Assembly: GCF_000380965.1 (NCBI RefSeq)
Contig: NZ_KB905554.1
Span: 1 to 64,000 of the forward strand
Source of the DNA: Paenibacillus ginsengihumi DSM 21568
Lineage (GTDB): Bacteria; Bacillota; Bacilli; Paenibacillales; NBRC-103111
Reading direction: 5' to 3'
Length of the DNA: 64,000 nucleotides
This document shows positions 37,701 to 44,960 of this stretch, in pieces; position 1 is the first letter of the stretch; the number at the start of each line of letters is the position of its first letter. A program made the position numbers and the translations under genes. The notes beneath the pieces are model-generated. The model ran no database searches, had not been told where the DNA came from, and was given only the letters and a program-made list of their open reading frames with translations.

Positions 37701-37961
37701 CAAATCGTTTTCGCGAATCTGCTTCATCATCGTTTCCTTCGAGCGCACGGGATCGTCCTTGACCAGCGCGGTGACGTAGCCGAACCCCGCTCCTCCGGCC
37801 AGGAAGCCGGCGATGATTCCGATGATGAACAGCCATTTGACAGTGAGCCATATGTATTTGCCGGTGGCTAAAGCTATATTTTTAGCTTTGGATCCTTTTG
37901 GCGCTTCGACAGTCTGGTTCTCCTTATCTCTTTCGTTGTCCCAATCTTTCTCCTTTTCCAT
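34767..37961 (-). CDS. class A penicillin-binding protein (PBP1A type) with fibronectin-type domains
   Basis: A bifunctional peptidoglycan glycosyltransferase/transpeptidase of 1,064 residues, longer than usual. ATG 37961 (MEKEKDWDNE) is used; AGGAGG lies 12 bases upstream. A cytoplasmic tail is followed by a membrane helix at about 37-58. The glycosyltransferase has AIEDNNFYEHIGID (catalytic E128) and GGSTITQQLAR. The transpeptidase has PGSTMKPIAAF (nucleophile S441), HSYNIPA and AGKTGST. After about residue 800 two fibronectin type III-like modules occur, one with STITFQASESPDVVGYRLYR and one with GIELKWKANPDKESVSRYVV, joined by an Asp/Lys/Pro-rich linker. The extra modules probably bind wall polymer. 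Confidence 0.93.
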   Translation of the reverse strand: MEKEKDWDNERDKENQTVEAPKGSKAKNIALATGKYIWLTVKWLFIIGIIAGFLAGGAGFGYVTALVKDDPVRSKETMMKQIRENDLTGFVYFRDDTVVGQLRSEEDRRLAELGEIPQVVLDAVFAIEDNNFYEHIGIDLKGTMRAVMQKLLKQEVQTGGSTITQQLARRVFLTLEKADSRKAKEILLALRMERLMSKDEILLAYLNKIPYGNGSSGYGLYGIKAAAKGIFNIDDLSQLNIAQAAYLAGLPQQPSNYSTFTSKGIFDPAAFKRAKQRQELVLRRMLEENKITQQQYEEALAFDLQATLAPTSQKAYNTYPYLMMEVEKEAAKALLKAKQPELTPESDPAAYSEALKSAQSDLTRGGYHVYTTIDKQIYDKMQEIAKDKNNFTPDDPVKGMEQVGAMMMDSKTGAILGMIEGRDFMKEQLNHATQAYRQPGSTMKPIAAFLPAMEMGLIQPASVIDDVPILLKDGRYGYHIPENWDDGYHGLITARHALNHSYNIPAIRLFTEVVGIDKAWEFARGMGITSVTEEDYAAQTGVIGGLKYGTTVKEMTNAYATISNNGIYNEAFLIRKITDSEGKTVYEHELKPSTAFSEETAFLMTDMLRTVITSGTATDLMKKFNAYGKIPIAGKTGSTQDDADAWFIGYTPDITVGVWAGYESPVHKLSKAGRQRAKNIWALIMNAAVETKPELFPTNKFHKPDNIVSMVVSSLSGKLPSAATKSAGKLTTDYFNKKYVPTEEDNVMVLLPIITYNGINYIAQKSTPADFVTEKVVVKRDQSLNELFKKIQEIMPSLPKSRQRPISFYFPKDYSSDAPSETDPRQDDGKAPSPPTMVVATNSGDRSTITFQASESPDVVGYRLYRSENRGDFKRVNGNVVMAGSETKFTDGGALTGVLYGYYVTAVDVAGNESVPSKAAYTDGTAVDLMFLTPDGNEPSAPAGDGQDDKAKGNKPKDGSGDAKPQAPPTAPPSPPTGLSVKANGSGIELKWKANPDKESVSRYVVYQSDKENGTYKELGTVEGGTAFRYYAAGADGYYRVIAVNSVGESKPSATVRFKKEKDH

Positions 37962-38044
37962 TAAGCATGTATTCCTCCTGACTGGAAAACATTCGCTCAT
38001 ATTATAACATAAAGCGACAAGGATGGACACGAACGATACGACCA

Positions 38045-38074
38045 TTGACAATGCCGGGGGGCCTGTGGTATAAA
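38045..38074 (+). promoter_or_regulatory. promoter of the tyrS T-box transcript
   Basis: TTGACA (38045-38050) and TATAAA (38069-38074) are 18 bases apart. Transcription would start near 38082, just before the T-box stem I. Confidence 0.75.
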
Positions 38075-38081
38075 TGAGTTT

Positions 38082-38424
38082 ACATTTTTATATCGACCAA
38101 ATGCTTAGATGGACACGCAGTAGGGCGGGGATTCCAGCTGTCAGAGAGCCGGTGGATGGTGCGAACCGGTACTGGCCCCGGCGCCGAATTACGGTCCGGA
38201 GCAGAGGAAGGGAACGGCGGCTGTCTTGTACGGCCCGGCTCAGTAGCTTCCCGCCGGGTTATCATCGCCCGTTACCCAGCAGAGTGAAAGCTTGTTGTGC
38301 GCGCCTTTGGCAAGACGCATAAGACGCCATCGCGTTTCTGCCGCGACGCCGCCGGACAAGCTTTAATTAGGGTGGTACCGCGAGTTTAAAGCCTTCTCGT
38401 CCCTTATGGACGGAAGGCTTTTTT
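38082..38424 (+). ncRNA. tyrosine T-box riboswitch
   Basis: A tRNA-sensing leader of tyrS. The stem I features CAGAGAGCC, GGTGGATGGTGCGAACCGG and CAGAGGAAGGGAA are present, with a specifier loop GAATTACGG in which TAC (38190-38192) is the tyrosine codon. The T-box AGGGTGGTACCGCG is at 38369-38382. An intrinsic terminator (AAGCCTTCTCGTCC pairing with GGACGGAAGGCTT, then T) spans 38388-38424. Uncharged tRNA-Tyr binding would favour the antiterminator and allow tyrS transcription. Confidence 0.93.
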
Positions 38425-38476
38425 AGTTGTTCATCGGCATAAGGCGTAACAAGTAAGGACAGGAGGAGCATTGGCA

Positions 38477-39733
38477 ATGATCAAATGGGAAGAGCTGACT
38501 CGCGAGCAGCAGTCGGAGGTGGAGCGCCAGCTGGAATGGATCCGGAGGGGCGTCGTGGAAATCGTGCCGGAGGAGGAGCTGAAGCACAAGATCGCGCGAT
38601 CGGTCGTCAGCGGCAAGCCGCTGAAGGTCAAGCTCGGGCTTGATCCGTCGGCGCCGGACATTCATGTCGGCCATACGGTCGTCCTGCAGAAGCTGCGCCA
38701 ATTCCAGCAGCTGGGACATCAGGTGCAGCTGATTATCGGCGATTTTACCGGACGGATCGGCGATCCGACAGGCAAGTCGGAGACGCGCAAGCAGCTGACG
38801 GAAGAGGACGTCAAGCGCAATGCCGAGACTTACAAACAACAAATATACAAAATACTCGATCCGAAGCAGACGGAGGTTTACTACAATTCGGAATGGCTGA
38901 GTCCGCTCACCTTCGCCGATGTGGTGGAGCTTTCGGCCAAGCTGACGGTGGCCCGCATGCTCGAGAGGGACGATTTCTCCAAACGGTACGCTGCCGGTCA
39001 GCCGATTCACATTCACGAATTTTTCTACCCGCTCATGCAGGGCTACGATTCGGTCGCGCTGGAGAGCGACATCGAGCTGGGCGGCACAGACCAGAAGTTT
39101 AACCTGCTGATGGGCCGCACTTTGCAGAAGGAGTACGGCAAGGAGACGCAGATTGCCATCATGCTGCCGCTTCTGGAAGGGCTGGACGGCGTCAACAAGA
39201 TGAGCAAGAGTCTCGGGAATTATATCGGCATCGACGAGCAGCCGAACGAAATTTACGGCAAGGCGATGTCGATCCCGGACGAGCTGATGGTCAAATACTA
39301 CGAGCTGGCGACGGACATTTCGAACGAAGAGCTGCAGCAGCTGCGGGAAGGGCTGGCGAGCGGCGCGGTGCATCCGCGGGACGCCAAAATGCGCCTTGCC
39401 GGCACGTTCGTGCGAATGTACCACGGCGAGGCGGCAGCGCAGGAGGCCGAGCGGCATTTTGTCACCGTATTCCAGCAGCGGGCTCTTCCCGACGAGATCG
39501 AAGAGATCGCGCTTCCGGCATCCGAGCTGGATGGCGGCAAAATCCGGATCGTCAAGCTGCTCGTTGCGCTCGGCCTGCAGAGCTCCAACAGCGAGGCGCG
39601 CCGCAGCGTGCAGCAGGGGGCCGTCCGCATCAACGAGCAAAGGATCGATGACCCGAATGCGGAGCTGACACCCCAGGACGGGGATATCGTTCAGGTAGGC
39701 AAGCGCAAATTCGCCAAAGTGAAACTGGGGTAA
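38477..39733 (+). CDS. tyrS: tyrosyl-tRNA synthetase
   Basis: Charges tRNA-Tyr. The 418-residue class I synthetase has the HIGH-type motif HVGH at residues 63-66, the KMSKS loop in NKMSKSLGNYIG, tyrosine-binding residues around FYPLMQGYDSVALE and GGTDQKFNLLMGR, and a C-terminal S4-like RNA-binding domain (LGLQSSNSEARRSVQQGAVRINEQ). ATG 38477 is chosen; TTG 38471 is only two bases from AGGAGGAG. It is controlled by the T-box in front. Confidence 0.95.
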   Translation: MIKWEELTREQQSEVERQLEWIRRGVVEIVPEEELKHKIARSVVSGKPLKVKLGLDPSAPDIHVGHTVVLQKLRQFQQLGHQVQLIIGDFTGRIGDPTGKSETRKQLTEEDVKRNAETYKQQIYKILDPKQTEVYYNSEWLSPLTFADVVELSAKLTVARMLERDDFSKRYAAGQPIHIHEFFYPLMQGYDSVALESDIELGGTDQKFNLLMGRTLQKEYGKETQIAIMLPLLEGLDGVNKMSKSLGNYIGIDEQPNEIYGKAMSIPDELMVKYYELATDISNEELQQLREGLASGAVHPRDAKMRLAGTFVRMYHGEAAAQEAERHFVTVFQQRALPDEIEEIALPASELDGGKIRIVKLLVALGLQSSNSEARRSVQQGAVRINEQRIDDPNAELTPQDGDIVQVGKRKFAKVKLG

Positions 39734-39744
39734 ATGAGTGAAGT

Positions 39745-39787
39745 GAAGGCCTTATAGCCGACCGAGGAGGGCGGCTGTAAGGCCTTC
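39745..39787 (+). terminator. probable terminator of tyrS
   Basis: GAAGGCCTTATAGCCG (39745-39760) pairs nearly completely with the stretch ending GGCCTTC (39771-39787). The tail TGTTGCG is poor in T, so efficiency is uncertain. Confidence 0.55.
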
Positions 39788-39884
39788 TGTTGCGTGCAGC
39801 GCAAACAGCATAGGTAAGGGGGGGCTAGCCAGGCGAGCAATCCATTCCCGGCAGCCCAGTTTCGCCGATCGCGGATGTCGGCGA

Positions 39885-39914
39885 CAAAACAAGGCCCGGA
39901 TGATCCGGACCTTG
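39885..39914 (-). terminator. terminator of rpsD
   Basis: On the minus strand CAAGGTCCGGA pairs with TCCGGGCCTTG (one G-T pair) around a three-base loop, followed by TTTT. Confidence 0.8.
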
Positions 39915-39930
39915 AGATGCGCTATTCGGA

Positions 39931-40533
39931 TTAACGGCTGTAGAACTCGACGATTTGCTTCTCGTCAATGTTCGGATCAAGCTCGGCGCGTTCCGGCAAA
40001 CGGATGTATTTGCCTTCGACGGCGGCTTCATTGTATTCCAGGTATGCCGGCAAATAGGCGCGGTCTTCGAGCGCTTCCTTGATGACCTTCAGGCCGCGGC
40101 TTCTTTCGCGCAGGCCGATCACGTCGCCAGGCTTCACGATATAGGACGGAATGTCCACCTTATGGCCGTTCACCGTAACGTGGCCGTGAGCGACCAGTTG
40201 GCGCGCGCCCGCACGGGAATTGGAGAACCCGAGGCGGTATACGAGGTTGTCCAGACGGCTCTCCAGGAGGAACATGAAGTTCTCGCCGGCGATCCCCGGA
40301 AGCTTGGACGCTTTCTCGAAAAGGTTGCGGAATTGCTTCTCGTTCAGGCCGTACATATGGCGCAGTTTTTGCTTCTCTTGCAATTGAATGGCATATCCGC
40401 TCAGCTTGCGGCGTTGACCCGGGCCGTGCTGTCCCGGAGGGAAGTTGCGCTTCGCCAATTCTTTGCCTGTGCCGCTCAAGGAGATGCCGAGGCGGCGGCT
40501 TAATTTAAACTTAGGTCCAGTATAACGTGACAT
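39931..40533 (-). CDS. rpsD: 30S ribosomal protein S4
   Basis: A primary 16S rRNA-binding protein that starts assembly of the 30S body and often represses its own translation. The 200-residue protein starts [20 protein letters not shown] at ATG 40533; a TTG nine bases further upstream is nearer the [30 protein letters not shown], the S4 RNA-binding domain ([20 protein letters not shown]) and the ending IVEFYSR are diagnostic. The Cys-type zinc motif of some S4 proteins is absent. It is single, with its own promoter and terminator. Confidence 0.96.
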   Translation of the reverse strand: MSRYTGPKFKLSRRLGISLSGTGKELAKRNFPPGQHGPGQRRKLSGYAIQLQEKQKLRHMYGLNEKQFRNLFEKASKLPGIAGENFMFLLESRLDNLVYRLGFSNSRAGARQLVAHGHVTVNGHKVDIPSYIVKPGDVIGLRERSRGLKVIKEALEDRAYLPAYLEYNEAAVEGKYIRLPERAELDPNIDEKQIVEFYSR

Positions 40534-40755
40534 GTGCGTCAAAAGCTCCTTTGGCTAATAAAATGAGTTTGTGAAATGAACGGGCGAAGTTTGTGCCCGG
40601 CAATGCGGCAGCGTGAGATCGCAAGGCGCGAACTACGCTTCCGGCGGAAAGAAACCCAGCCGCGGTTCCGCCGGCACAAAGCCAGTGAGGGTGACACAAG
40701 CTTCCGCCATCCAGCATGCAGCCGTCCAATACCCGGCACACGCTAGTTCTCGACT
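40534..40755 (-). promoter_or_regulatory. long structured 5' leader of rpsD
   Basis: About 220 bases separate the predicted start of transcription from rpsD. The leader contains a strong stem (CCGGCGGA at 40641-40648 pairing with TCCGCCGG at 40667-40674) and further short complementary segments. S4 autoregulates through its leader in Bacillota, so an S4-binding structure is likely, though I could not match the known consensus base by base. Confidence 0.45.
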
Positions 40756-40759
40756 TCTT

Positions 40760-40789
40760 ATTCTATAAGATAACGAGGCGCCGTGTCAA
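40760..40789 (-). promoter_or_regulatory. promoter of rpsD
   Basis: On the minus strand TTGACA (plus-strand TGTCAA, 40784-40789) is followed after 16-18 bases by TATAGAAT (plus ATTCTATA, 40760-40767). Confidence 0.75.
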
Positions 40790-41020
40790 GAGAGTGGACG
40801 GCCGAAATCAGCCGCCGGAGAGCGCATTTTTGCAGGAGGGGGCGATCCCCGAGAATATTCCGTTCAAAGGGGGACATGCTACTGTTGTTCCAGCTTGTTC
40901 CTTGGCAAAAATCCGCGTGACGAAATCGCGCCCGGGATGATACCATGAGATTAGGCGCCCGGGGGACAAGCCGCCGGCAAGCCAGAGAGCAGGATGAGCA
41001 GACGATGGGAGGTGGCCGGC
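40790..41020. other. intergenic region between rpsD and the VTT-domain gene
   Basis: About 230 bases without a supported gene. No clear plus-strand promoter was found; the -10-like GATACCATGAG at 40937-40947 has no good -35. A short ATG frame at 40994 joins the next gene but its ribosome site favours GTG 41021. Confidence 0.35.
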
Positions 41021-41629
41021 GTGACGGGGTTGGATATCGGACAGTTGTCCGAATGGCTGAGGTCATTTGGTTGGTACGGTTATGCCGCAGGCGCGCTGCT
41101 TGTCGCGCTGCAGTCGGCATTTCCGGTTGTGCCGTTCGTCGTGCTGGCCGGAGCTAACGTGCTTTTGTTCGGGTTTTGGCCGGGCTTTGCGGTCAATTAT
41201 GTGTTTGCGTGCCTGGGGTCGATAGCCGTCTTTACCGTGGTTCGCAAATACGGAAAAGCGAGAATAGAAGCCCGTCTCGAGCAGTACGAATATATGGGAA
41301 AGCTCAACAAGCTGCTGGAAACGAACGGTTTGTTTTACATAACGGCGAGCCGCTTGCTGCCGATCCTTCCTTCGACGGCCATCAGTCTGGCGGCCGCGGT
41401 GACGAAGGTGCGCGCCAGGGATTTCGTCCTCGGCACGCTGATCGGGAAGCTGCCGATGATATGGGTGGAGTCGCTGATCGGGCACGATCTGCTGTTTTTC
41501 CACCAGCACAAGGCCCGCCTGTTTGTGCTGCTGACCGTCTTCGCCGTGCTGCTGATCGTCGGCCGCGGTCTGAAGCGAAGGTGGTTCGGCAAGCCGGGGC
41601 AAGCGAAAGCGGGCGGAGGACAACAATGA
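41021..41629 (+). CDS. TVP38/TMEM64 (VTT domain) membrane protein
   Basis: A 202-residue DedA-superfamily integral membrane protein with about five helices. GTG 41021 follows GGGAGG by seven bases. The VTT core shows SAFPVVPFVVLAGANVLLFGFWPGF and the GxxxG-like GSIAVFTVVRKYGKARIE, then ITASRLLPILPSTAISLAAAVTKVRARDFVLGTLIGKLP, the conserved SRLxP...G segment. VTT proteins are lipid scramblase/flippase-like. Its stop is 14 bases before the aminopeptidase start, suggesting one transcript. A second, distinct DedA-type gene lies at 3041-3673. Confidence 0.83.
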   Translation: MTGLDIGQLSEWLRSFGWYGYAAGALLVALQSAFPVVPFVVLAGANVLLFGFWPGFAVNYVFACLGSIAVFTVVRKYGKARIEARLEQYEYMGKLNKLLETNGLFYITASRLLPILPSTAISLAAAVTKVRARDFVLGTLIGKLPMIWVESLIGHDLLFFHQHKARLFVLLTVFAVLLIVGRGLKRRWFGKPGQAKAGGGQQ

Positions 41630-41643
41630 GGGGAGAGTAGCCT

Positions 41644-42759
41644 GTGAGAGATCCGAGATTGCAGATGTTGGCCCGCAATCTGGCCAGCTATTCGCTGGAC
41701 GTTCAGCCAGGGGAACGAGTGCTGATCGATATGATCGGCTCGGAGCGGGAGCTTGTCAAATGCCTGGTCGAGGAGGTGCATGCGCGGGGAGGCCATCCTT
41801 ATGTTCATCTGCAGGATCACCGCGTGCTCGCCGCCGTGCTGAAGACAGCCGGGGAAGAGCAGATTCGGCATTGGGCAGAGATGGATTTGGCGCGCATGAA
41901 GGAGATGCACTGCTATGTGGCGATTCGGGCCGGGGAGAATGCCAGCGAGTTGTCCGGCGTCCCGGAAGAGAGGATGAAGCTGTACAGCCGCATATATCAG
42001 CAGAAGGTGCATCTGGAACAGCGGGTGAAGAAGACGCGCTGGGTCGTGCTGCGCTACCCGAATGCTTCGATGGCGCAGTCCGCGAATATGAGCACCGAGG
42101 CGTTCGAGGACTTTTACTTTAATGTATGCAACCTGGATTATTCGCGCATGGATGCGGCAATGGATCCGCTGCACCGTCTGATGAGCCGAACGGACAAGGT
42201 GCGCATCGTCGGTCCCGGCACCGACCTCGTCTTCTCCATTCAAGGCATCGGGGCCGTCAAATGCAGCGGCCGCCGCAATATTCCGGACGGGGAAGTGTAT
42301 ACGGCGCCAATCAAGCATTCCGTAAACGGCACGATCGCTTACAATACGCCGTCCGTTCATTCCGGCGTGACCTTCGAGCGCATCGCCTTCAGGTTCGAAA
42401 ACGGGAAAATCGTCGAAGCTTCGTCCAGCGATACGAGGCGGCTGAACGATATACTGGATACGGACGAAGGCGCCCGCTATATCGGGGAGTTCAGCCTGGG
42501 CTTCAATCCACATATTTTGCATCCGATGAAGGATACGCTGTTCGACGAGAAAATCGCCGGCAGCCTGCATTTTACCCCCGGCCAAGCTTATGAGCTGGCC
42601 GATAACGGGAACCGGTCCGCCGTTCATTGGGACCTGGTCCTTATCCAGCGGCCCGAATACGGCGGCGGAGAAATTTATTTTGACGACAGGCTGATCCGCA
42701 AGGACGGGCGATTCGTTGTTCCCGAGCTGGAAGGACTCAATCCCGAAAACTTGAAATAA
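41644..42759 (+). CDS. M29-family aminopeptidase
   Basis: A 371-residue metallo-aminopeptidase of the thermophilic-aminopeptidase family. GTG 41644 follows GAGGGGAGAG. Recognised segments: YSLDVQPGERVLIDMIGSE, DPLHRLMSRTDKVRIVGPGTDLVFSIQG, RRNIPDGEVYTAPIKHSVNGTIAYNTPSVHSG with the metal-binding Glu and His, and the ending HWDLVLIQRPEYGGGEIYFDDRLIRKDG with His and Asp ligands. It works in the cytoplasm on short peptides. It shares an operon with the VTT-domain gene upstream. Confidence 0.9.
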   Translation: MRDPRLQMLARNLASYSLDVQPGERVLIDMIGSERELVKCLVEEVHARGGHPYVHLQDHRVLAAVLKTAGEEQIRHWAEMDLARMKEMHCYVAIRAGENASELSGVPEERMKLYSRIYQQKVHLEQRVKKTRWVVLRYPNASMAQSANMSTEAFEDFYFNVCNLDYSRMDAAMDPLHRLMSRTDKVRIVGPGTDLVFSIQGIGAVKCSGRRNIPDGEVYTAPIKHSVNGTIAYNTPSVHSGVTFERIAFRFENGKIVEASSSDTRRLNDILDTDEGARYIGEFSLGFNPHILHPMKDTLFDEKIAGSLHFTPGQAYELADNGNRSAVHWDLVLIQRPEYGGGEIYFDDRLIRKDGRFVVPELEGLNPENLK

Positions 42760-42873
42760 GGGTTGCGGGCCGAACCGTTCCCATGTATCATAGGGGAAGA
42801 AAGCGATTTATTTAGTGACCCGGTTACCGGAGCATACAGCGAATGATTGATCGATACGCATGGAGGGATTTTT

Positions 42874-43122
42874 ATGCCAAACGCCAACAACGCAGCGATT
42901 GTGGAAATTTCGCAAACCGCCAACAAATTCCGTTCTTCCATTGTTCTTCAGTATGATAACAAGTACATCGACGTGAAGAGCATTCTCGGACTGTTCACCA
43001 CGCTGCTGACATCCGGAACATACGATCTCCATGTGCACGGACCGGACGCGGACGAGGCCAAGAAGACGATGGCCGAAGTTTTTGCCAAGCATAACCTGAA
43101 CGTGAACATCGTCGAGGATTGA
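42874..43122 (+). CDS. HPr-fold protein lacking the phospho-histidine (Crh-like)
   Basis: An 82-residue protein from ATG 42874 behind GGAGGG. The body aligns with HPr/Crh: QTANKFRSSIVLQYDNKYIDVKSILGL (residues 14-40) corresponds to the HPr segment around Ser46, and S36 in VKSILG is that regulatory serine. The N-terminus is short: where HPr has GIHARPA, this has NANNAAI, so the PEP-dependent His15 position is Asn5 and the Arg is gone. It cannot carry phosphate in the PTS but could be phosphorylated on Ser by HPr kinase, as Crh is. It may be a corepressor for CcpA or have another role. Confidence 0.75.
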   Translation: MPNANNAAIVEISQTANKFRSSIVLQYDNKYIDVKSILGLFTTLLTSGTYDLHVHGPDADEAKKTMAEVFAKHNLNVNIVED

Positions 43123-43133
43123 TCCGGCACAGG

Positions 43134-43175
43134 CGGGGCATCTCCGAAGCAATCGGGGGTGCCCCGTTTGTTTTG
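43134..43175 (+). terminator. terminator after the HPr-like gene
   Basis: CGGGGCA (43134-43140) pairs with TGCCCCG (43160-43166) with inner pairs TCTCCG/CGGGGG, followed by TTTGTTTT. Confidence 0.75.
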
Positions 43176-43376
43176 ATACGGATAATCACCGCTTATCACT
43201 TGTTTATTGTCCGATTTTCGTCTAATATTAAACTATGAGAACGACGCCGTATGAGCGGGTAAGCTTATTCTTAATATTCCCATATATCATCGATCGTCAT
43301 TGAAGGTCATGGGAAAGCGCCGACGCGGCTGTACAAGGCGCGCGGAATGCTCGGGTGAAACCAGGGGGGAAGCTAC

Positions 43377-43667
43377 ATGTCATCGGATGTGCTGCTCAGC
43401 TTGTCTCAGAAGGCCCTCCAGCTGCTTCAGGAGGATGCCAACAAGATCGAGAAGCTGATCGAGGTGCAGATGGAGAATTTGACTACGAGAAAGTGTCCTC
43501 TGTACGAAGAGGTGTTGGATACGCAGATGTACGGACTCTCCCGCTCTATCGATTTTGCGATTCGGGCAGAGCTTATCGATGAAGCCGCTGGCAAGCAGAT
43601 TTTGGTCGAGCTGGAACGCAATCTGGCTTTGCTGTATGAAGCGATGAACAGCGGCTGCGAAGAGTAG
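43377..43667 (+). CDS. ylaN: YlaN-family protein (DUF1507)
   Basis: A 96-residue all-helical protein matching Bacillus YlaN, which is essential under some conditions and is linked to iron homeostasis through Fur. The whole sequence fits: [50 protein letters not shown]-like (here [13 protein letters not shown]) and [12 protein letters not shown]. ATG 43377 follows GGGGGGAAG. A terminator overlaps its stop codon. Confidence 0.9.
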   Translation: [96 protein letters not shown]

Positions 43668-43696
43668 CCTTCTTCCGTGAAGGCTGCTCTTTTTTT
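43661..43696 (+). terminator. terminator overlapping the ylaN stop
   Basis: AGAGTAGCCTTC (43661-43672) pairs with GAAGGCTGCTCT (43679-43690), one mismatch, followed by seven T. The 5' arm contains the stop codon of ylaN. Confidence 0.88.
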
Positions 43697-43702
43697 GCCT
43701 GT

Positions 43703-44773
43703 TCAGACGAGGAAGAAAACGAGCCCGAGAATGGCGTACACGACAAGCAGCAGCACGCCCTCGTACCAGTTCGTCGATCCGTCCCGCGAGATCGAGATCG
43801 CAATCAGCGCGGCGACGCCGATCGCCAGCAGCTCATGAGTCGTAAAGACGATATCCATCGTGCTGCCGAACAGCATCGAGAGAAGCACCAGCGCCGGAGC
43901 GACGAACAGGGCGATCTGCAGCGAGCTGCCGATAGCGATTTCGACGGATGCGCCGATCCGGTTTTTCAGCGCGAGCATGACCGCGGCGCTGTGCTCGGCC
44001 GCATTGCCGACGATGGCGACGAGGAAAGCCCCGACGAACAGCTCCGACAGCCCGAATCGTCTGCTGAAGTCTTCCAGCGTATGAACGATCCATTCGCTCT
44101 CGAAGGCGACCATCGCTGTTGCCAGCAGAAGATACAGGATCGAGCGGCCCTTCGGCCATTTCGGCTCTTCCGGCTTTTCCGGCTCTCGGTCAGCCCCGCC
44201 CTCCAGCTCCTTCTTATGGGACACCATCGAGAAATAAAGCCACAGCAGGTAGGCGGCGATCAGCAAGATCGAGACGACGATGCTGACGCCGGCCACTTCG
44301 CGGGTCGTCAAGCTGCGCGAGAAAGCGGCCGGGATAAACAGGGCGATGACCGCCAGCGTCATCAGCGAGGCGTTATGTCCCGCCAGCTTGAGATTGAAGC
44401 GCTGCTCCTTGAACTTCAGGCCGCCCAGCAGCACGCTGAGTCCGAGCACGAGCAGCATGTTGCCGATGATCGAGCCGGTGATGCTGGCTTTGACCACTTC
44501 GAACAGGCCGTCCCTCACGAGGAAAATAGCGATGATCAGCTCCGCCGCATTGCCGAAGGTGGCGTTCAGGAACCCGCCCAGCCGTTCGCCGGCATAATGG
44601 GCCACGCTCTCCGTCGCTTGGCCGAGAAAGCCGGCCACGAAGATGATCGCCACCGCCGAGATGATAAACTGCGCCGTCGGGCCGAATAGCGGGGCGCCGA
44701 CATAATGCGCCGCGGCGCTTAGCGCAAAGCTGAGCAGCAGTCCGATCGTAAAAGCGAAACGTCTCAAATGCAA
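43703..44773 (-). CDS. calcium/proton exchanger (CaCA/Cax family)
   Basis: An 11-helix integral membrane antiporter of 356 residues exporting Ca2+ against H+. The two inverted halves each carry the acidic alpha-repeat: GERLGGFLNATFGNAAELIIAIF in the first and VGNAAEHSAAVMLALKNRIGASVEIAIGSSLQIALFV in the second, the GNxxE signatures. An acidic loop EGGADREPEKPEE separates them. It resembles Bacillus YfkE. The start is TTG 44773, or TTG 44767 with better spacing from GGGGTG. No partner gene is adjacent. Confidence 0.9.
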   Translation of the reverse strand: MHLRRFAFTIGLLLSFALSAAAHYVGAPLFGPTAQFIISAVAIIFVAGFLGQATESVAHYAGERLGGFLNATFGNAAELIIAIFLVRDGLFEVVKASITGSIIGNMLLVLGLSVLLGGLKFKEQRFNLKLAGHNASLMTLAVIALFIPAAFSRSLTTREVAGVSIVVSILLIAAYLLWLYFSMVSHKKELEGGADREPEKPEEPKWPKGRSILYLLLATAMVAFESEWIVHTLEDFSRRFGLSELFVGAFLVAIVGNAAEHSAAVMLALKNRIGASVEIAIGSSLQIALFVAPALVLLSMLFGSTMDIVFTTHELLAIGVAALIAISISRDGSTNWYEGVLLLVVYAILGLVFFLV

Positions 44774-44960
44774 TCACCCCACTTGCGGCATTAACCAAGC
44801 ATAGCATTTCCAGCCGCGGGGATAAAATCGACGGCCGCGCCCATACAAATTATGGCATGCCGCTGCCTGGCGGCAGAGGATGCCCGCGAAGCAAGCCAAT
44901 TGAATGCCTTGCTGGAAAAAGCTTATAATACTTAAAACGGTACATAAAGGAGATGGCCGC

